39,182 bases of DNA from Candidatus Flavonifractor intestinigallinarum (GCA_019119165.1 DWXO01000001.1:1-39182); one strand, 5' to 3'; numbered from the stretch's first letter, positions 21,438 to 31,351 are shown. Notes: generated by a model not told the origin, from the sequence alone. A program made the numbers and translations.

Positions 21438-22436
21438 ATGCCGGAGCTGCTGCTGCCGGGCAATATCATATCCATGGATGCCCGGGCCGCCGAACGGCTC
21501 ACCGCCTGCGGAAACGGGGACGCCGCCCTGCTCTACCTGTGGCTGCTCCGCCACGGGGGACAGCTGGACCCCGCCCAGGCCCGGAAGGGACTCAAGTGGG
21601 ACGGCCAGCGGCTGGAGGAGGCCTCCGCCGCCCTGGTGAATCTGGGCCTGTCCGACGGCAAGACCCAGGCCGAGGCCGACCCCATCCCCGCCCCCCAGGG
21701 CCCGCCGGACTACACCGCCGCCGACATCACCCGGGAGATCGAGGACACCACCTCCACCTTCCCCGGCCTGGTGAATGAGGTCCAGCGGCGGCTGGGCAAG
21801 GTGCTGTCCACCGCCGATCTCAAGAGCCTGTACACCCTGTACGACTACCTGGCTCTCCCCGCCGAGGTGATCTGCCTGTTGGTGAGCTGGTGCGTGGAGG
21901 AGTTTGAGCGGAAATATGGCGCGGGCCAGAAGCCCCGGATGTCCCAGGTGCTGAAGGAGGGCTTCGCCTGGAAGCGGTTGGGGGTGGATACCGCCCAGGC
22001 CGCCGACGCCCACCTGAAACGCAAGAGCCTCTACCGCACCCGGGAGGGGGCCATCCTCCAGCTGCTGGGCCTCAAGCCCCGGCCCCTGGTGGACAAGGAG
22101 AAAAGGAAGGTGGCGGCCTGGACCGACATGGGCTTTTCCGACGACGTGCTGCGGCTGGCCTACGAAAAGACGGTGTACAAGAAGCAGCAGATGGACTGGG
22201 ATTACATGAACGGCATCCTGACGGGCTGGCACAAGAAGAACCTACATACCCTGGCGGAGATCGAGGCGGGGGACAAGCCCGCCCGGACGGCCCAGAGCAG
22301 CCTCTCCACCGGCAGCAGGCCCGCCATGCAGGACCACCCCGCCGCCCCCGGCGACGTGGACCGGCGGGTGCGGGAGGATCTGGAGCGGATGCGGGCCTTT
22401 CTCCGGCAGGAGAAGGAACGGGACAAGGAGGGATAA
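21438..22436 (+). CDS. DnaD-domain replication protein
   Basis: 332 residues from the ATG at 21438 (GAGAGGGGG ahead). The N-terminal 90 residues suit a winged-helix part, then two DnaD C-terminal (DnaB_2-type) segments. The first spans about 95-160 (TSTFPGLVNEVQRRLGK to EEFERKYG), and the second about 215-270 with WTDMGFSDDVLRLAYEKT and the YMNGILTGWHKKN signature. DnaD/DnaB proteins of Firmicutes remodel the origin and help load the replicative helicase. It is followed after 3 bp by a DnaI-like ATPase gene, which supports that role. Confidence 0.85.
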   Translation: MPELLLPGNIISMDARAAERLTACGNGDAALLYLWLLRHGGQLDPAQARKGLKWDGQRLEEASAALVNLGLSDGKTQAEADPIPAPQGPPDYTAADITREIEDTTSTFPGLVNEVQRRLGKVLSTADLKSLYTLYDYLALPAEVICLLVSWCVEEFERKYGAGQKPRMSQVLKEGFAWKRLGVDTAQAADAHLKRKSLYRTREGAILQLLGLKPRPLVDKEKRKVAAWTDMGFSDDVLRLAYEKTVYKKQQMDWDYMNGILTGWHKKNLHTLAEIEAGDKPARTAQSSLSTGSRPAMQDHPAAPGDVDRRVREDLERMRAFLRQEKERDKEG

Positions 22437-22439
22437 GCC

Positions 22440-23444
22440 ATGGGATACGAAGCCAGCGTGCTCTATCGGGCCACCAAGCGGCTGGAGGAGGGCCGCCGCC
22501 GCCGGGAGGAGGCCCTTGCCCGCCGCAGGAGGGAGATCTATGCCCAGCTGCCCCGGGTCCGGGAGATCGACAAGGAGCTGAAGGGGACGGTGTACCAGAT
22601 CATTGCCTCCTCTCTGCGGGACGGAAGGGACCCCGGCCCCTCCATCCAGGTTATCAAGGACCACAACCTGTCCCTCCAGGCCGAGCGCACCCGGCTACTT
22701 CTTCAAAACGGCTGGGGAGCCGACGCCCTGGACGAGCAGCCCGCCTGCCCCAAGTGCAACGACACCGGCTGGGTGGGAGCCAGGATGTGCGACTGCCTGA
22801 AAAAGCTGTGCGGCGAGGAGCAGATCAAGGAGCTGTCCAAGCTGCTGGACCTGGGGGAGCAGTCCTTTGAGACCTTCTCCATGGATTACTACTCCCCTCT
22901 GCCCTGGCCGGGGGAGGTCATGTCTCCCCGGGAGAATATGGAGTTTATCTTCGACCTGTGCTCCAACTACGCCCGGAAGTTTGGGCGGTTCAAGCTGCGT
23001 AACCTGTTCCTCTCCGGTACGCCAGGGCTGGGCAAGACCTTTCTGTCGGCCTGTATTGCCCGCACCGTATCGGAAAACGGCTTCTCCGTGGTGTACGATA
23101 CGGCGGTCAACGTGTTTGCCCGGTTCGAGGAACAGAAATTTGCCCGGGACAAGCTGGACGCCGACGAGGCCAAAGACGAGACAAAGCGCTATCTGGGCTG
23201 CGATCTGCTGATTTTGGACGATCTGGGCAGCGAGCTCACCACCCCCTTCGTCCAGTCCGCCCTGTATACCCTGGTCAACTCCCGGCTCATGGCGGGAAAA
23301 CAGACGGTGATCTCCTCCAACCTGACCATGACTCAGGTGCGCCAGCGCTACACGCCCCAAATTTCCTCCCGGCTGGAGGGGGAGTACCGGGTGCTGCCCT
23401 TCTACGGGGAGGACATTCGCCTGCAAAAGAAACGGGATTTATAA
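22440..23444 (+). CDS. DnaC/DnaI-like helicase loader ATPase
   Basis: 334 residues. N-terminal coiled region, a zinc-binding cluster CPKC (103-106) with CDC (117-119) as in DnaI, then an AAA+ domain: Walker A GTPGLGKT (193-200), Walker B LLILDDLGSE (256-265), and sensor I SSN (292-294). Loaders of this kind deliver the DnaB helicase to the origin. AAGGAGG overlaps the end of the DnaD-like gene, so the two are translated together. The helicase itself (dnaB) is at 29999-31351 on the other strand. Confidence 0.88.
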   Translation: MGYEASVLYRATKRLEEGRRRREEALARRRREIYAQLPRVREIDKELKGTVYQIIASSLRDGRDPGPSIQVIKDHNLSLQAERTRLLLQNGWGADALDEQPACPKCNDTGWVGARMCDCLKKLCGEEQIKELSKLLDLGEQSFETFSMDYYSPLPWPGEVMSPRENMEFIFDLCSNYARKFGRFKLRNLFLSGTPGLGKTFLSACIARTVSENGFSVVYDTAVNVFARFEEQKFARDKLDADEAKDETKRYLGCDLLILDDLGSELTTPFVQSALYTLVNSRLMAGKQTVISSNLTMTQVRQRYTPQISSRLEGEYRVLPFYGEDIRLQKKRDL

Positions 23445-23468
23445 ACCATTGATAAAGGAGAACTACCA

Positions 23469-24635
23469 TTGAACGAGATCATTCTGCTCAAGCTGGGGGA
23501 GCTGGTCCTGAAGGGCCTGAACCGCCGCACCTTTGAGGATAAGCTGATCGCCAACGCACGCCGCCGCCTGAAACATTATGGCGATTTCAAGGTGTACTGC
23601 AAGCAGTCCACCATGTATGTGGAGCCCAAAAACGACGACTGCGACCTGGACGGGGCCTGGGAGGCCATGACCAAGCTGTTCGGCGTGGTGGGCCTGTCCC
23701 GGGCCCGGGCCTGCGAGAAGGACAAGGACGCCATGCTCCAGACCGCCATTGAGTATCTGGGGGACAAGCTGGCCGCCGCTCACACCTTCAAGGTGGAGTC
23801 CAAGCGGGCCGACAAAACCTTCCCCATGACCTCCATCCAGCTGTCCCAGTATGTGGGAGGCGAGCTGGACGAGAAATACCCCAACTTGAAGGTGGACGTA
23901 CACCATCCGGAGCTCACCGTCTATCTTGAAGTACGGGACTACGCCGCCTATGTCCACGCCGACCCGGAGCCGGGCGCCGGCGGTCTGCCGGTGGGCGTGG
24001 GAGGCCGGGCGGTGAGCCTGCTCTCCGGCGGCATCGACTCCCCGGTGGCTTCCTGGATGATTGCCAAGCGGGGCATCGCCCTGGAGATGGTCCACTTCTT
24101 CTCCTACCCCTACACCTCCGAGGAGGCCAAGCAGAAGGTGCTGGACCTGGCCAGGCTGCTCACCCCCTGGTGCGGACGGCTCACCGTCCATGTGGTACCC
24201 TTTACAGAGATCCAAGAAGAGTTAAGGCGCAAGTGCCCCGAGGAGCTGTTTACCGTGCTTATGCGGCGGTTCATGATGCGCATTGCCCAGGCGGTGGCCG
24301 CCCGGTGCGGCGCCGGGGCCATTGTCACCGGCGAGTGCCTGGGCCAGGTGGCAAGTCAGACCATGGAGGCCATGCGGGCCACCACCGCTGTGTGCGACCT
24401 GCCTATTCTGCGGCCTGTGGTGGGCATGGACAAGGAGGAGATCGTGCGGATCGCCCGCAAGATCAACACCTTTGAGACATCCATCCTGCCCTACGAGGAC
24501 TGCTGCACCGTGTTTACCCCCCGCCATCCCCGGCTGCGGCCGGTGCTGGGGGAGCTGGAGCACGCCGAGGAGGCCCTGGACGTGGAGGGCCTGGTGAAGG
24601 CCGCTGTGGAGGGCATCGAGCGGGTGCAGGTATAA
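23469..24635 (+). CDS. thiI: ThiI: tRNA 4-thiouridine synthetase
   Basis: 388 residues, TTG start with AAAGGAG 9 bases ahead. THUMP-type RNA-binding part about 60-165, then the PP-loop ATPase with SGGIDS (186-191), followed by the family segment MVHFFSYPYTSEEAKQKV. The protein adenylates U8 of tRNA and accepts sulfur from an IscS-type desulfurase; it also has a role in thiamine thiazole synthesis in some bacteria. No C-terminal rhodanese domain, as normal for Firmicutes. Stop is followed by a hairpin repeat before cinA. Confidence 0.93.
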   Translation: MNEIILLKLGELVLKGLNRRTFEDKLIANARRRLKHYGDFKVYCKQSTMYVEPKNDDCDLDGAWEAMTKLFGVVGLSRARACEKDKDAMLQTAIEYLGDKLAAAHTFKVESKRADKTFPMTSIQLSQYVGGELDEKYPNLKVDVHHPELTVYLEVRDYAAYVHADPEPGAGGLPVGVGGRAVSLLSGGIDSPVASWMIAKRGIALEMVHFFSYPYTSEEAKQKVLDLARLLTPWCGRLTVHVVPFTEIQEELRRKCPEELFTVLMRRFMMRIAQAVAARCGAGAIVTGECLGQVASQTMEAMRATTAVCDLPILRPVVGMDKEEIVRIARKINTFETSILPYEDCCTVFTPRHPRLRPVLGELEHAEEALDVEGLVKAAVEGIERVQV

Positions 24636-24651
24636 GCAATGCAACGCAACC

Positions 24652-24678
24652 GGTAGGGGCGGGGTTTATCCCCGCCCG
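24652..24678. repeat. GTAGGGGCGG-type hairpin between thiI and cinA
   Basis: 8-bp stem GGGCGGGG/CCCCGCCC (24657-24664, 24670-24677) with a TTTAT loop, preceded by GGTAG. Resembles the paired hairpins at 29939-29990, so it is probably a dispersed element; weak terminator action is possible. Confidence 0.5.
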
Positions 24679-24711
24679 TTCCCTTAATTCCAACAAAGGA
24701 AGTGTTTCCTC

Positions 24712-25968
24712 ATGTCTCATACCGCGGAACTCATTGCCGTGGGTACGGAATTGCTGCTGGGCAACATCGCCAACACCGACGCCCAGATGCTGTCCCAGGG
24801 GCTGAGCGCCCTGGGCATCAACGTCTACTACCACACGGTGGTGGGGGACAATCCGGACCGGCTGCGCGCCGCCGTGGAGCTGGCCCGCACCCGGGCGGAT
24901 ATCATCATCACCACCGGCGGCCTGGGCCCCACCTGCGACGATCTGACCAAGAACGTCCTGGCCCAGTGCTTTGGCAGGCAGCTGGTGTTTCATGAGCCCT
25001 CCGCCCGGCGGATCGAGGCCTATTTCCAGCGGCTCCACCCCAACCGCCCCATGACGGACAACAACTACCAGCAGGCCATGCTGCCAGAGGGCTGCACCGT
25101 GCTGGACAACGACTGGGGTACCGCCCCCGGTGTGGCTTTTGAGGCCGACGGCGTCCGGGTCATCATGCTCCCCGGCCCGCCCCGGGAATGTGAGGCCATG
25201 TTTACCCACCGGGTGGTCCCCTACCTGAGGGACCTGGCCGACGGGGTGATCGTGTCCCGTACCCTGAAGCTGTTCGGCATCGGGGAGTCCTCCATGGAGG
25301 CCCAGCTGCGGGAGCGGATGAACGCCATGACCAACCCCACCCTGGCCCCCTACGCCAAGGAGGGGGAGTGCGAGCTGCGGATCACCGCCAAGGCCGCCGA
25401 CGAGAGGGCCGCCCACGCCCTTATCGATCCGGTGGAGGCCGACCTGAAGGTCCACTTCGGACCTCTGGTCTATGGAGTGGATATCCCCTCTCTGGAGGCG
25501 GCGGTCTTTGCCCTCCTCAAGGAGAAGGGCTTCACCCTGGGCACCGCCGAGAGCTGCACCGGCGGCCTGGTGGCCAAGCGGATGACCGATCTGGCCGGGG
25601 TGTCCTCGATGTTCCGGGGCGGCGTGGTGAGCTACGCCACCGAAGTGAAGCACACCGTCCTGGGTGTGGACCAGGACCTGCTGGACCAGTACGGCGCTGT
25701 CAGCGAACCAGTGGCCCGGGCCATGGCTGAAGGAGCCCGGAAGGTGCTGGGTTGTGACCTAGCCATCTCCACCACCGGGGTGGCGGGGCCCGACCCCGAT
25801 GAACGGGGCAATCCGGTGGGGTTGGTGTTCATCGGCCTGGCGACCCCCGACGGCACCTGGGTCCGCAAGGTGAACCTGTCTATGGGCCGCCAGCGCATTC
25901 GCCACATCGCCGCCAGCCACGGCTTTGATCTGGCCCGGCGGTATCTGTCCGGTCTGGAGCTGAAATAA
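24712..25968 (+). CDS. cinA: CinA-type protein (competence/damage-inducible; NMN deamidase)
   Basis: 418 residues, full-length two-domain form. N-terminal MoCF-like domain (about 3-170) begins AELIAVGTELLLGNIANTDAQ and has TTGGLGPTCDDLTKN. The C-terminal CinA domain (about 265-415) has LGTAESCTGGLVAKRMTD, GGVVSYATEVK and STTGVAGPDPDERGNPVG. The C-terminal domain deamidates nicotinamide mononucleotide to recycle NAD in characterised relatives; the N-terminal domain hydrolyses ADP-ribose in some. AAAGGAAG precedes the ATG. Confidence 0.93.
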   Translation: MSHTAELIAVGTELLLGNIANTDAQMLSQGLSALGINVYYHTVVGDNPDRLRAAVELARTRADIIITTGGLGPTCDDLTKNVLAQCFGRQLVFHEPSARRIEAYFQRLHPNRPMTDNNYQQAMLPEGCTVLDNDWGTAPGVAFEADGVRVIMLPGPPRECEAMFTHRVVPYLRDLADGVIVSRTLKLFGIGESSMEAQLRERMNAMTNPTLAPYAKEGECELRITAKAADERAAHALIDPVEADLKVHFGPLVYGVDIPSLEAAVFALLKEKGFTLGTAESCTGGLVAKRMTDLAGVSSMFRGGVVSYATEVKHTVLGVDQDLLDQYGAVSEPVARAMAEGARKVLGCDLAISTTGVAGPDPDERGNPVGLVFIGLATPDGTWVRKVNLSMGRQRIRHIAASHGFDLARRYLSGLELK

Positions 25969-25970
25969 AC

Positions 25971-26013
25971 AAAACACGGTGTATTTTCCATTTTGGAAAA
26001 TACACCGTGTTTT
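25971..26013. terminator. Bidirectional intrinsic terminator, 20-bp stem
   Basis: Perfect 20-bp stem beginning AAAACACGGTGTATTTTCCA with a TTT loop and T-runs on both sides, between convergent cinA and ftsH. Confidence 0.92.
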
Positions 26014-26025
26014 TTGTCTTGGGGG

Positions 26026-27957
26026 TTAGTCCTGCTCGTCCTGAGGCTCGGATTCCTCCTCCTGGGCCTCCTCAATCGCCTGATAGGCGGCGGGGGGCTG
26101 AACGGCGGCGGGATCGGTGAACACCAGCTCGAAGGCGGCGGCGTCCATGTTCTCGTACTTCAGCAGGTAGTCGGCCACAAAGTCCAGCTCCTTCCGCCTT
26201 GCGGAGAGGATCTCCACGCAGCGGTTGTAGGCGCCGTCGATGAGGCCCTTGATCTCCTGATCGATGAGGGCGGCCACCTCTTCCGAGTAGTTCTTGGTCT
26301 GGGCCATGGAGCGGCCGATGAACACCTCGTCGTGGCCGGAGTCAAAGACCACGTTGCCCACCTTGTCGCTCATGCCGTAGCGGGTGACCATGTTGCGGGC
26401 GATGGCGCTGGCCTTTTGCAGGTCGTTGCCAGCCCCGGTGGAGATATCGCCCAGAGCCAGCTGCTCGGCGGCCCGGCCGCCCAGGCAGACGGCGATGCGC
26501 TCGGTGAGCTGCTGTCGGGACTGGAAGGTCACATCCTCCTGGGGCAGGGAGATGGTCATGCCGCCCGCCATGCCACGGGGGATAATGGTGATCTGATGGA
26601 CCGGGTCCTGGGTCTCCAGGTCGTGAATGACGATGGCGTGGCCCGCCTCATGGTAGGCGGTGAGCTTGCGCTCCCGCTCGATGACCACCCGGCTCTTTTT
26701 CTCGGGCCCGGCGATGACCTTGATGACCGCCTCGTTCAGGTCCTGCATGGAGATAAACCGGCGGTGCCGGCGGGCGGCCAGCAGGGCGGCCTCGTTCATC
26801 AGGTTCTCCAGGTCTGCGCCGGTGAAGCCGCCGGTGCCCTTGGCCAGCTCCGCCAGGGACACGTCGTCCCCCAGGGGCTTGTTGCGGGCGTGGACCTTCA
26901 AAATGGCTTCACGGCCCTTGATGTCGGGGTAGCCCACATAGACCTGCCGGTCGAACCGGCCGGGGCGCAGCAGGGCGGGGTCCAGAATGTCCTGCCGGTT
27001 GGTGGCCGCCATGACCACCACGCCCTCGTTGTTGCCGAAGCCGTCCATTTCCACCAGCAGCTGGTTGAGGGTCTGCTCCCGCTCGTCATGACCGCCGCCC
27101 AGGCCCGCGCCTCTCTGGCGGCCCACAGCGTCGATCTCGTCGATGAACACGATGGCGGGAGAATTCTTCTTGGCCTGATCAAAGAGGTCCCGGACGCGGG
27201 AGGCGCCCACGCCCACATAAAGCTCCACAAAGTCGGAGCCGGAGATGGACAGAAAGTGGACCCCGGCCTCTCCGGCCACCGCCTTGGCCAGCAGGGTCTT
27301 ACCGGTACCGGGCGGGCCCACCAGCAGTACGCCCTTGGGGATGCGGGCACCCAGGTCCAGGAACCGACGGGGGTCCTTGAGGAACTCCACGATCTCCTGG
27401 AGTTCCCCCTTCTCCTCCTCGGCGCCGGCCACGTCGTCAAAGGTGACCTTCTTCTGCTCGTCGGCGCCGGTGCGGGTGCGGGCCCGGCCAAAGCGGGCGG
27501 TGCGGTCGGCGGCGCCGCCCCCGCCTCCGCCGCCGGTCTGGCGGAGGAACATGAAATACCACAGCATTCCAAAGACCACCAGCACCGCGATCCAGGGCAG
27601 GAAGCTGACCCAGAAGGGCGGCTCAAACCCGGCGGGATAGTCGTAGTCCTGGATGATCCCCAGCTGCATCTGATCCACAATCAGATCGTTGAAGTCGTTA
27701 TAGAACCACTGGGGATCGGCTACGTCATAGGTGACGGTGGATTTGCCCCCCACCGCCTCCTTGAGCCAGAGGGTGACGGTTTTGTTGTCCAGCTCCACGC
27801 GGGTGACCTGCTGCTGTTCCAGCAGGCGGCGGACCTGGCCGTAGGTCACGCTGTCCCCGGTGTTCATGCCGCCCCGGAGGACAAAGATGGATACGATCAG
27901 CAAAATGGCAATGAGTACATAAAAGCCCACGTCCCGCAGGCTTCCGTTACGTTTCAA
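26026..27957 (-). CDS. ftsH: ATP-dependent zinc metalloprotease FtsH
   Basis: 643 residues, TTG start with AAAGGA 12 bases ahead. Two membrane helices (about 10-28 and 117-138) flank the small outer domain, then a glycine run (142-148). The AAA module has Walker A GPPGTGKT (214-221), Walker B FIDEID (271-276) and the second region of homology near [20 protein letters not shown], and the protease has HEAGH (436-440) for zinc. FtsH forms a membrane hexamer that degrades misfolded membrane proteins and some regulators. Third gene of the tilS-hpt-ftsH set. Confidence 0.96.
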   Translation of the reverse strand: MKRNGSLRDVGFYVLIAILLIVSIFVLRGGMNTGDSVTYGQVRRLLEQQQVTRVELDNKTVTLWLKEAVGGKSTVTYDVADPQWFYNDFNDLIVDQMQLGIIQDYDYPAGFEPPFWVSFLPWIAVLVVFGMLWYFMFLRQTGGGGGGGAADRTARFGRARTRTGADEQKKVTFDDVAGAEEEKGELQEIVEFLKDPRRFLDLGARIPKGVLLVGPPGTGKTLLAKAVAGEAGVHFLSISGSDFVELYVGVGASRVRDLFDQAKKNSPAIVFIDEIDAVGRQRGAGLGGGHDEREQTLNQLLVEMDGFGNNEGVVVMAATNRQDILDPALLRPGRFDRQVYVGYPDIKGREAILKVHARNKPLGDDVSLAELAKGTGGFTGADLENLMNEAALLAARRHRRFISMQDLNEAVIKVIAGPEKKSRVVIERERKLTAYHEAGHAIVIHDLETQDPVHQITIIPRGMAGGMTISLPQEDVTFQSRQQLTERIAVCLGGRAAEQLALGDISTGAGNDLQKASAIARNMVTRYGMSDKVGNVVFDSGHDEVFIGRSMAQTKNYSEEVAALIDQEIKGLIDGAYNRCVEILSARRKELDFVADYLLKYENMDAAAFELVFTDPAAVQPPAAYQAIEEAQEEESEPQDEQD

Positions 27958-27996
27958 GGAACAGACACGTCCTTTCCGGGCAGATTTGAGGGAGCC

Positions 27997-28551
27997 TTAT
28001 TCCCCGCCGTACACGGAGGGCTTCAGCACGCCGATGTAGGGCAGGTTGCGGTACTTCTCCGCGTAGTCCAGGCCGTAGCCCACCACGAAGTAGTCGGGGA
28101 TGGAGAAGCCGGAGTAGCTGACCTCTACTTCCTTCACCCGGCGGGAGGGCTTATCCAGCAGGGTACACAGCCGCACGGAGGCGGGCTTGCGGGCTTCGAG
28201 GAGCTGGAGCAGATAGCTCAGGGTGTTACCGCTGTCCAGAATGTCCTCCACCACGATCAGGTCCTTGCCCTCGATCTGCTCGGACAGGTCCTTGATGATC
28301 TTGACCTGACCGGAGCTGGAGGTACCGGCGCCGTAGGAGGACACCGCCATGAAGTCCACGGTGCAGGGCACATGGATCTGCCGCACCAGGTCGGCCATAA
28401 AGACGAAGGAGCCCCGCAGCACGCTGACCAGAAGGGGCTGCTTGCCCGCATAGTCCTTGTCGATCTGAGCGGCGATTTCCGCCACCCGGTTTTTCAGCTC
28501 CTCCTCTGAAAAGAGGACCCGCTCTACGTCTTTGTCCAGGATATGTTCCAT
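27997..28551 (-). CDS. hpt: Hypoxanthine phosphoribosyltransferase
   Basis: 184 residues from the ATG at 28549-28551 with AAGGAG 6 bases ahead; an in-frame start at 28575 lies inside tilS and is less likely. PRPP-binding motif IVVEDILDSGNTL near 105-117, flexible-loop segment SSYGAGTSSSG near 74-84, and the end YFVVGYGLDYAEKYRNLPYIGVL. It salvages hypoxanthine and guanine to IMP and GMP. In Bacillus, HprT also associates with FtsH and TilS, which fits the conserved order here. Confidence 0.94.
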   Translation of the reverse strand: MEHILDKDVERVLFSEEELKNRVAEIAAQIDKDYAGKQPLLVSVLRGSFVFMADLVRQIHVPCTVDFMAVSSYGAGTSSSGQVKIIKDLSEQIEGKDLIVVEDILDSGNTLSYLLQLLEARKPASVRLCTLLDKPSRRVKEVEVSYSGFSIPDYFVVGYGLDYAEKYRNLPYIGVLKPSVYGGE

Positions 28552-28559
28552 ATTTCTCC

Positions 28560-29921
28560 TTACCTTTCCTTCCAAAATACCACTTCCCAGGCCGGTTGGC
28601 CGGGCTTTGCCATACGATCTCTATGGGGGCCGAGACCGGCTGCCGCCAGCACGCCCCGTTCATCCGCCAGCACCGGGATGCGGTCCCGGTCCCGGCGAGG
28701 AATTTTCTCGTCGATCATCCATTTTTTCAGGGTCTTGGTGTCCCGGCCCGGCAGGGCCAGCTCATCCCCTGTCTGCCGGGGCCGCAGGATCAGAGGTCCC
28801 TGGGTCTCCCAGGACAGATACCAGGCGTTGGGCTTGCCCGTCCCGGCAGGGGGACAGATTGCCGCCCGGCAGGCACACCGCCACGGGGAACCCTCCGGGG
28901 CGGTCTCCCCGTCGGTGTTCAGAGGGCAGGGGACCAGGGGCGGGCTCTCCTCCTGGGTGGTGATGAGCAGTTCCCGGTATACCCGCTGGGCCAGCCGCCC
29001 GTTGGGCAGAAAAGCCACCGCCGAGGGATCGTCTCCCACCGCCAGATCCACCACCGCCTTCAGGTGGGCGGCGGAGCAGTCTGTGTTGCCATCCCCCGTC
29101 ATCTCCAGCAGGCGGCGGGCCGCCCGGGGGGCGATGGCGGCGGGCAGCTCGGCAATGTAGCGGGCTTCGATGACCAGGTCGTCCTCCGCCCAGCGGGCGT
29201 GGGAACAGGCCAGGGCGGCCTGGGCGTTGAGGTAGTCGTTGTCGGCGCGGAGATAGCCCATGGTTTCCACCGAACGCTCGGTCAGCCGGGGATTCAGCTC
29301 CCGCAGCACCGGGATCACCTGATGGCGCAGCTTGTTGCGGGCGTAGCTGTCGTCGGCGTTGGTGCAGTCCTCCACATGGTTCAGGTGGTGCTCCTCCAGA
29401 TAGGTCTCGATGTTTGCCCGTGGGGTGGTGAGCAGGGGGCGCACCAGCTCCCCCCGCCGGGGCGGGATGCCCGTCAGACCGTGGAGCCCGGCTCCCCGGG
29501 TCAGGTGGAGCAGCAGGGTCTCCAGATTGTCGTCGGCGTTGTGGGCGGTGGCGATGCGGCTGCACCCCAGCTGTTCCGCCGTCCGGTGGAGAAATTCGTA
29601 CCGCAGCAGGCGGCCGGTCTCCTCCACACCCAGGCCCCGTCGGCGGGCCTCGCCGTACACGTCGCCCTGCTCCACCACACAGGGGATGTTCCGCTCCTTG
29701 CAGAAGGTTTCCACAAAGGCGGCGTCGGCATCGGCGGCCTCTCCCCGCATCCCGTGGTGGTAATGGGCGGCGGCCACCTGGAAGCCCCCATCGGCCGACA
29801 GGCTGTGGAGCAGGTGGAGCAGGCAGATGGAATCGGCCCCGCCGGACACGGCGCACAGCACCTTCCCCCCACGGGGGAGCATATCGTATTCGGTTGTAAG
29901 GGCGCGGACGTTTTCCAGCAT
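28560..29921 (-). CDS. tilS: TilS: tRNA(Ile)-lysidine synthase
   Basis: 453 residues from the ATG at 29919-29921, AAAGGAG 5-6 bases ahead. P-loop SGGADS (about 28-33), HHGMRGEAADADAAFV and ATAHNADDNLETLLL are the N-terminal PP-loop pattern, with a TilS substrate-binding middle region and the C-terminal domain (IPRRDRDRIPVLADERGVLAA) present. TilS attaches lysine to C34 of the CAU-anticodon tRNA(Ile), so that it reads AUA. Essential in most bacteria. Ends 8 bp before hpt. Confidence 0.94.
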   Translation of the reverse strand: MLENVRALTTEYDMLPRGGKVLCAVSGGADSICLLHLLHSLSADGGFQVAAAHYHHGMRGEAADADAAFVETFCKERNIPCVVEQGDVYGEARRRGLGVEETGRLLRYEFLHRTAEQLGCSRIATAHNADDNLETLLLHLTRGAGLHGLTGIPPRRGELVRPLLTTPRANIETYLEEHHLNHVEDCTNADDSYARNKLRHQVIPVLRELNPRLTERSVETMGYLRADNDYLNAQAALACSHARWAEDDLVIEARYIAELPAAIAPRAARRLLEMTGDGNTDCSAAHLKAVVDLAVGDDPSAVAFLPNGRLAQRVYRELLITTQEESPPLVPCPLNTDGETAPEGSPWRCACRAAICPPAGTGKPNAWYLSWETQGPLILRPRQTGDELALPGRDTKTLKKWMIDEKIPRRDRDRIPVLADERGVLAAAGLGPHRDRMAKPGQPAWEVVFWKER

Positions 29922-29938
29922 AAAGTCTCCTTTGCGGT

Positions 29939-29990
29939 GGGCGGATGTGGGCATCCGCCCCTACGTAGGGGGCGATGCCTACATCGCCCC
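29939..29990. repeat. Head-to-head pair of GTAGGGG hairpins
   Basis: Hairpin 29939-29960 (GGGCGGATG arms) and hairpin 29969-29990 (GGGGCGATG arms) face each other across the palindrome CTACGTAG (29961-29968). Read outward from that centre, each half is GTAGGGG(G)CG(G)ATG, four loop bases, then the complement. Lies between dnaB and tilS. Confidence 0.75.
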
Positions 29991-29998
29991 ATTCCACA

Positions 29999-31351
29999 TC
30001 AATATTCGGAATGTCTCCGGTCGATGGAAGAGAAGGTGGTGTATTCGGGCAGCCACTGCAGCTCCACCGTGCCGGTCTCGCCGTGGCGGTTCTTGGCGAT
30101 GATGCACTCGGCCAGATTGTGGTTGTCGCTGGTCTCGTTATAGTAGTCGTCCCGGTAGAGGAACATGACGATGTCGGCGTCCTGCTCGATGGCGCCCGAC
30201 TCACGCAGGTCGGACAGCATGGGCCGCTTGTTCTGGCGGCTCTCGGGACCACGGGAGAGCTGGGACAGGCAGACCACCGGCACGTTGAGCTCCTTGGCCA
30301 TGATCTTCAGGGCACGGGAGATGTCGGAGACGATCTGCTGGCGGTTGTCGCTGCTGCGGGTGGGGCCGCCGGCGGAGGTCATGAGCTGGAGGTAGTCTAT
30401 GACCACCAGTCCCAGATTATCCACCCGGCGGCACTTGGCGTTCATGTCGGCCACGGAGAGGGCGGGGTTGTCGTCAATGAGGATCTGGGTCTGGTTGAGG
30501 GCCGCCGAGGCGGCGGCGATCTTGGACCAGTCCTCCTCCCCCAGCTTGCCGGTGACCAGCTTCTTGTTGTCCACGAAGGCCTCGCCGGAGATGAGGCGCA
30601 TGGCCAGCTGCTCCCGGCTCATTTCCAGGGAGAAAAAGACCACCGTCTTGCCGGAGAACTTGCCGGCGTGAAGCAGCATATTCAGGGCGAAGGAGGTCTT
30701 GCCCATGCCGGGACGGGCGGCCAACAGAATCAGGTCGGACTTGTTCAGGCCGGAGATAGCCATATCCACGTCGGGCAGGCCGGTACTCAGGCCGGGTACG
30801 GCGGAATCGCTGGCGGCCAGCTCGTTCAGCCGCTCATATACGTTGAGAATGACGCCAGAGATATGGGTCAGGCCCTGGGAGGCCCGGCCCTGGCGGATGG
30901 CGTAGATCCGCTGCTCGGCGGCCTCCAGCACCTCCTGACCGGTGCCGGTGCCCTCCTGCACCAGGGCGGTGAGATCTCCCGCCGTCTCGGCGATGCGGCG
31001 GAGCAGGGCCTTGTCCTTGACAATGGCGACATACTCCTTCACGTTGGCCGCCGTGGGGGTGACCTCCATCAGCTGGAGGATGTAGTTGCGGGAGGTGTTC
31101 TCGTCGTATACCCCGTTCTGGCGCATATGGTCCAGCACGGTTACCGGGTCGATGGTGAGGGAGAAATTGAACATGGAGTAGATGGTCTCATAGATCTCCC
31201 GGTTGGTGCGCAGGTAGAAGTCCTCGGGCTTGAGTTCCTCGATAACGTCGGGCACGCAGCGGGCATCGATGAGCATGGCGCCCAGCACGCTCTGCTCGGC
31301 CTCCACGCTGTGGGGCATCTGCCGCAGCAGCAGCTCCTCTTCGGTTGCCAT
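29999..31351 (-). CDS. dnaB: Replicative DNA helicase DnaB (Bacillus DnaC)
   Basis: 450 residues, GGGAGG before the ATG. N-terminal helical domain (about 10-110, PHSVEAEQSVLGAML), linker, RecA-like motor from about 180: PGLSTGLPDVD, Walker A RPGMGKTS (213-220), FFSLEMSREQLAMRL, Walker B VVIDYLQLM, and LSRGPESRQNKRPMLSDLRESG near the end. No intein. Forms the hexamer that unwinds DNA ahead of the polymerase. Follows rplI as in many Firmicutes, with the 117-bp repeat between. Confidence 0.96.
   Translation of the reverse strand: MATEEELLLRQMPHSVEAEQSVLGAMLIDARCVPDVIEELKPEDFYLRTNREIYETIYSMFNFSLTIDPVTVLDHMRQNGVYDENTSRNYILQLMEVTPTAANVKEYVAIVKDKALLRRIAETAGDLTALVQEGTGTGQEVLEAAEQRIYAIRQGRASQGLTHISGVILNVYERLNELAASDSAVPGLSTGLPDVDMAISGLNKSDLILLAARPGMGKTSFALNMLLHAGKFSGKTVVFFSLEMSREQLAMRLISGEAFVDNKKLVTGKLGEEDWSKIAAASAALNQTQILIDDNPALSVADMNAKCRRVDNLGLVVIDYLQLMTSAGGPTRSSDNRQQIVSDISRALKIMAKELNVPVVCLSQLSRGPESRQNKRPMLSDLRESGAIEQDADIVMFLYRDDYYNETSDNHNLAECIIAKNRHGETGTVELQWLPEYTTFSSIDRRHSEY

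Noticed and set aside
25993-28509. 838-codon plus-strand frame opposite ftsH and hpt
   Set aside because: Spans two clear minus-strand genes, and its composition is that of reversed GC-rich codons. No family features.
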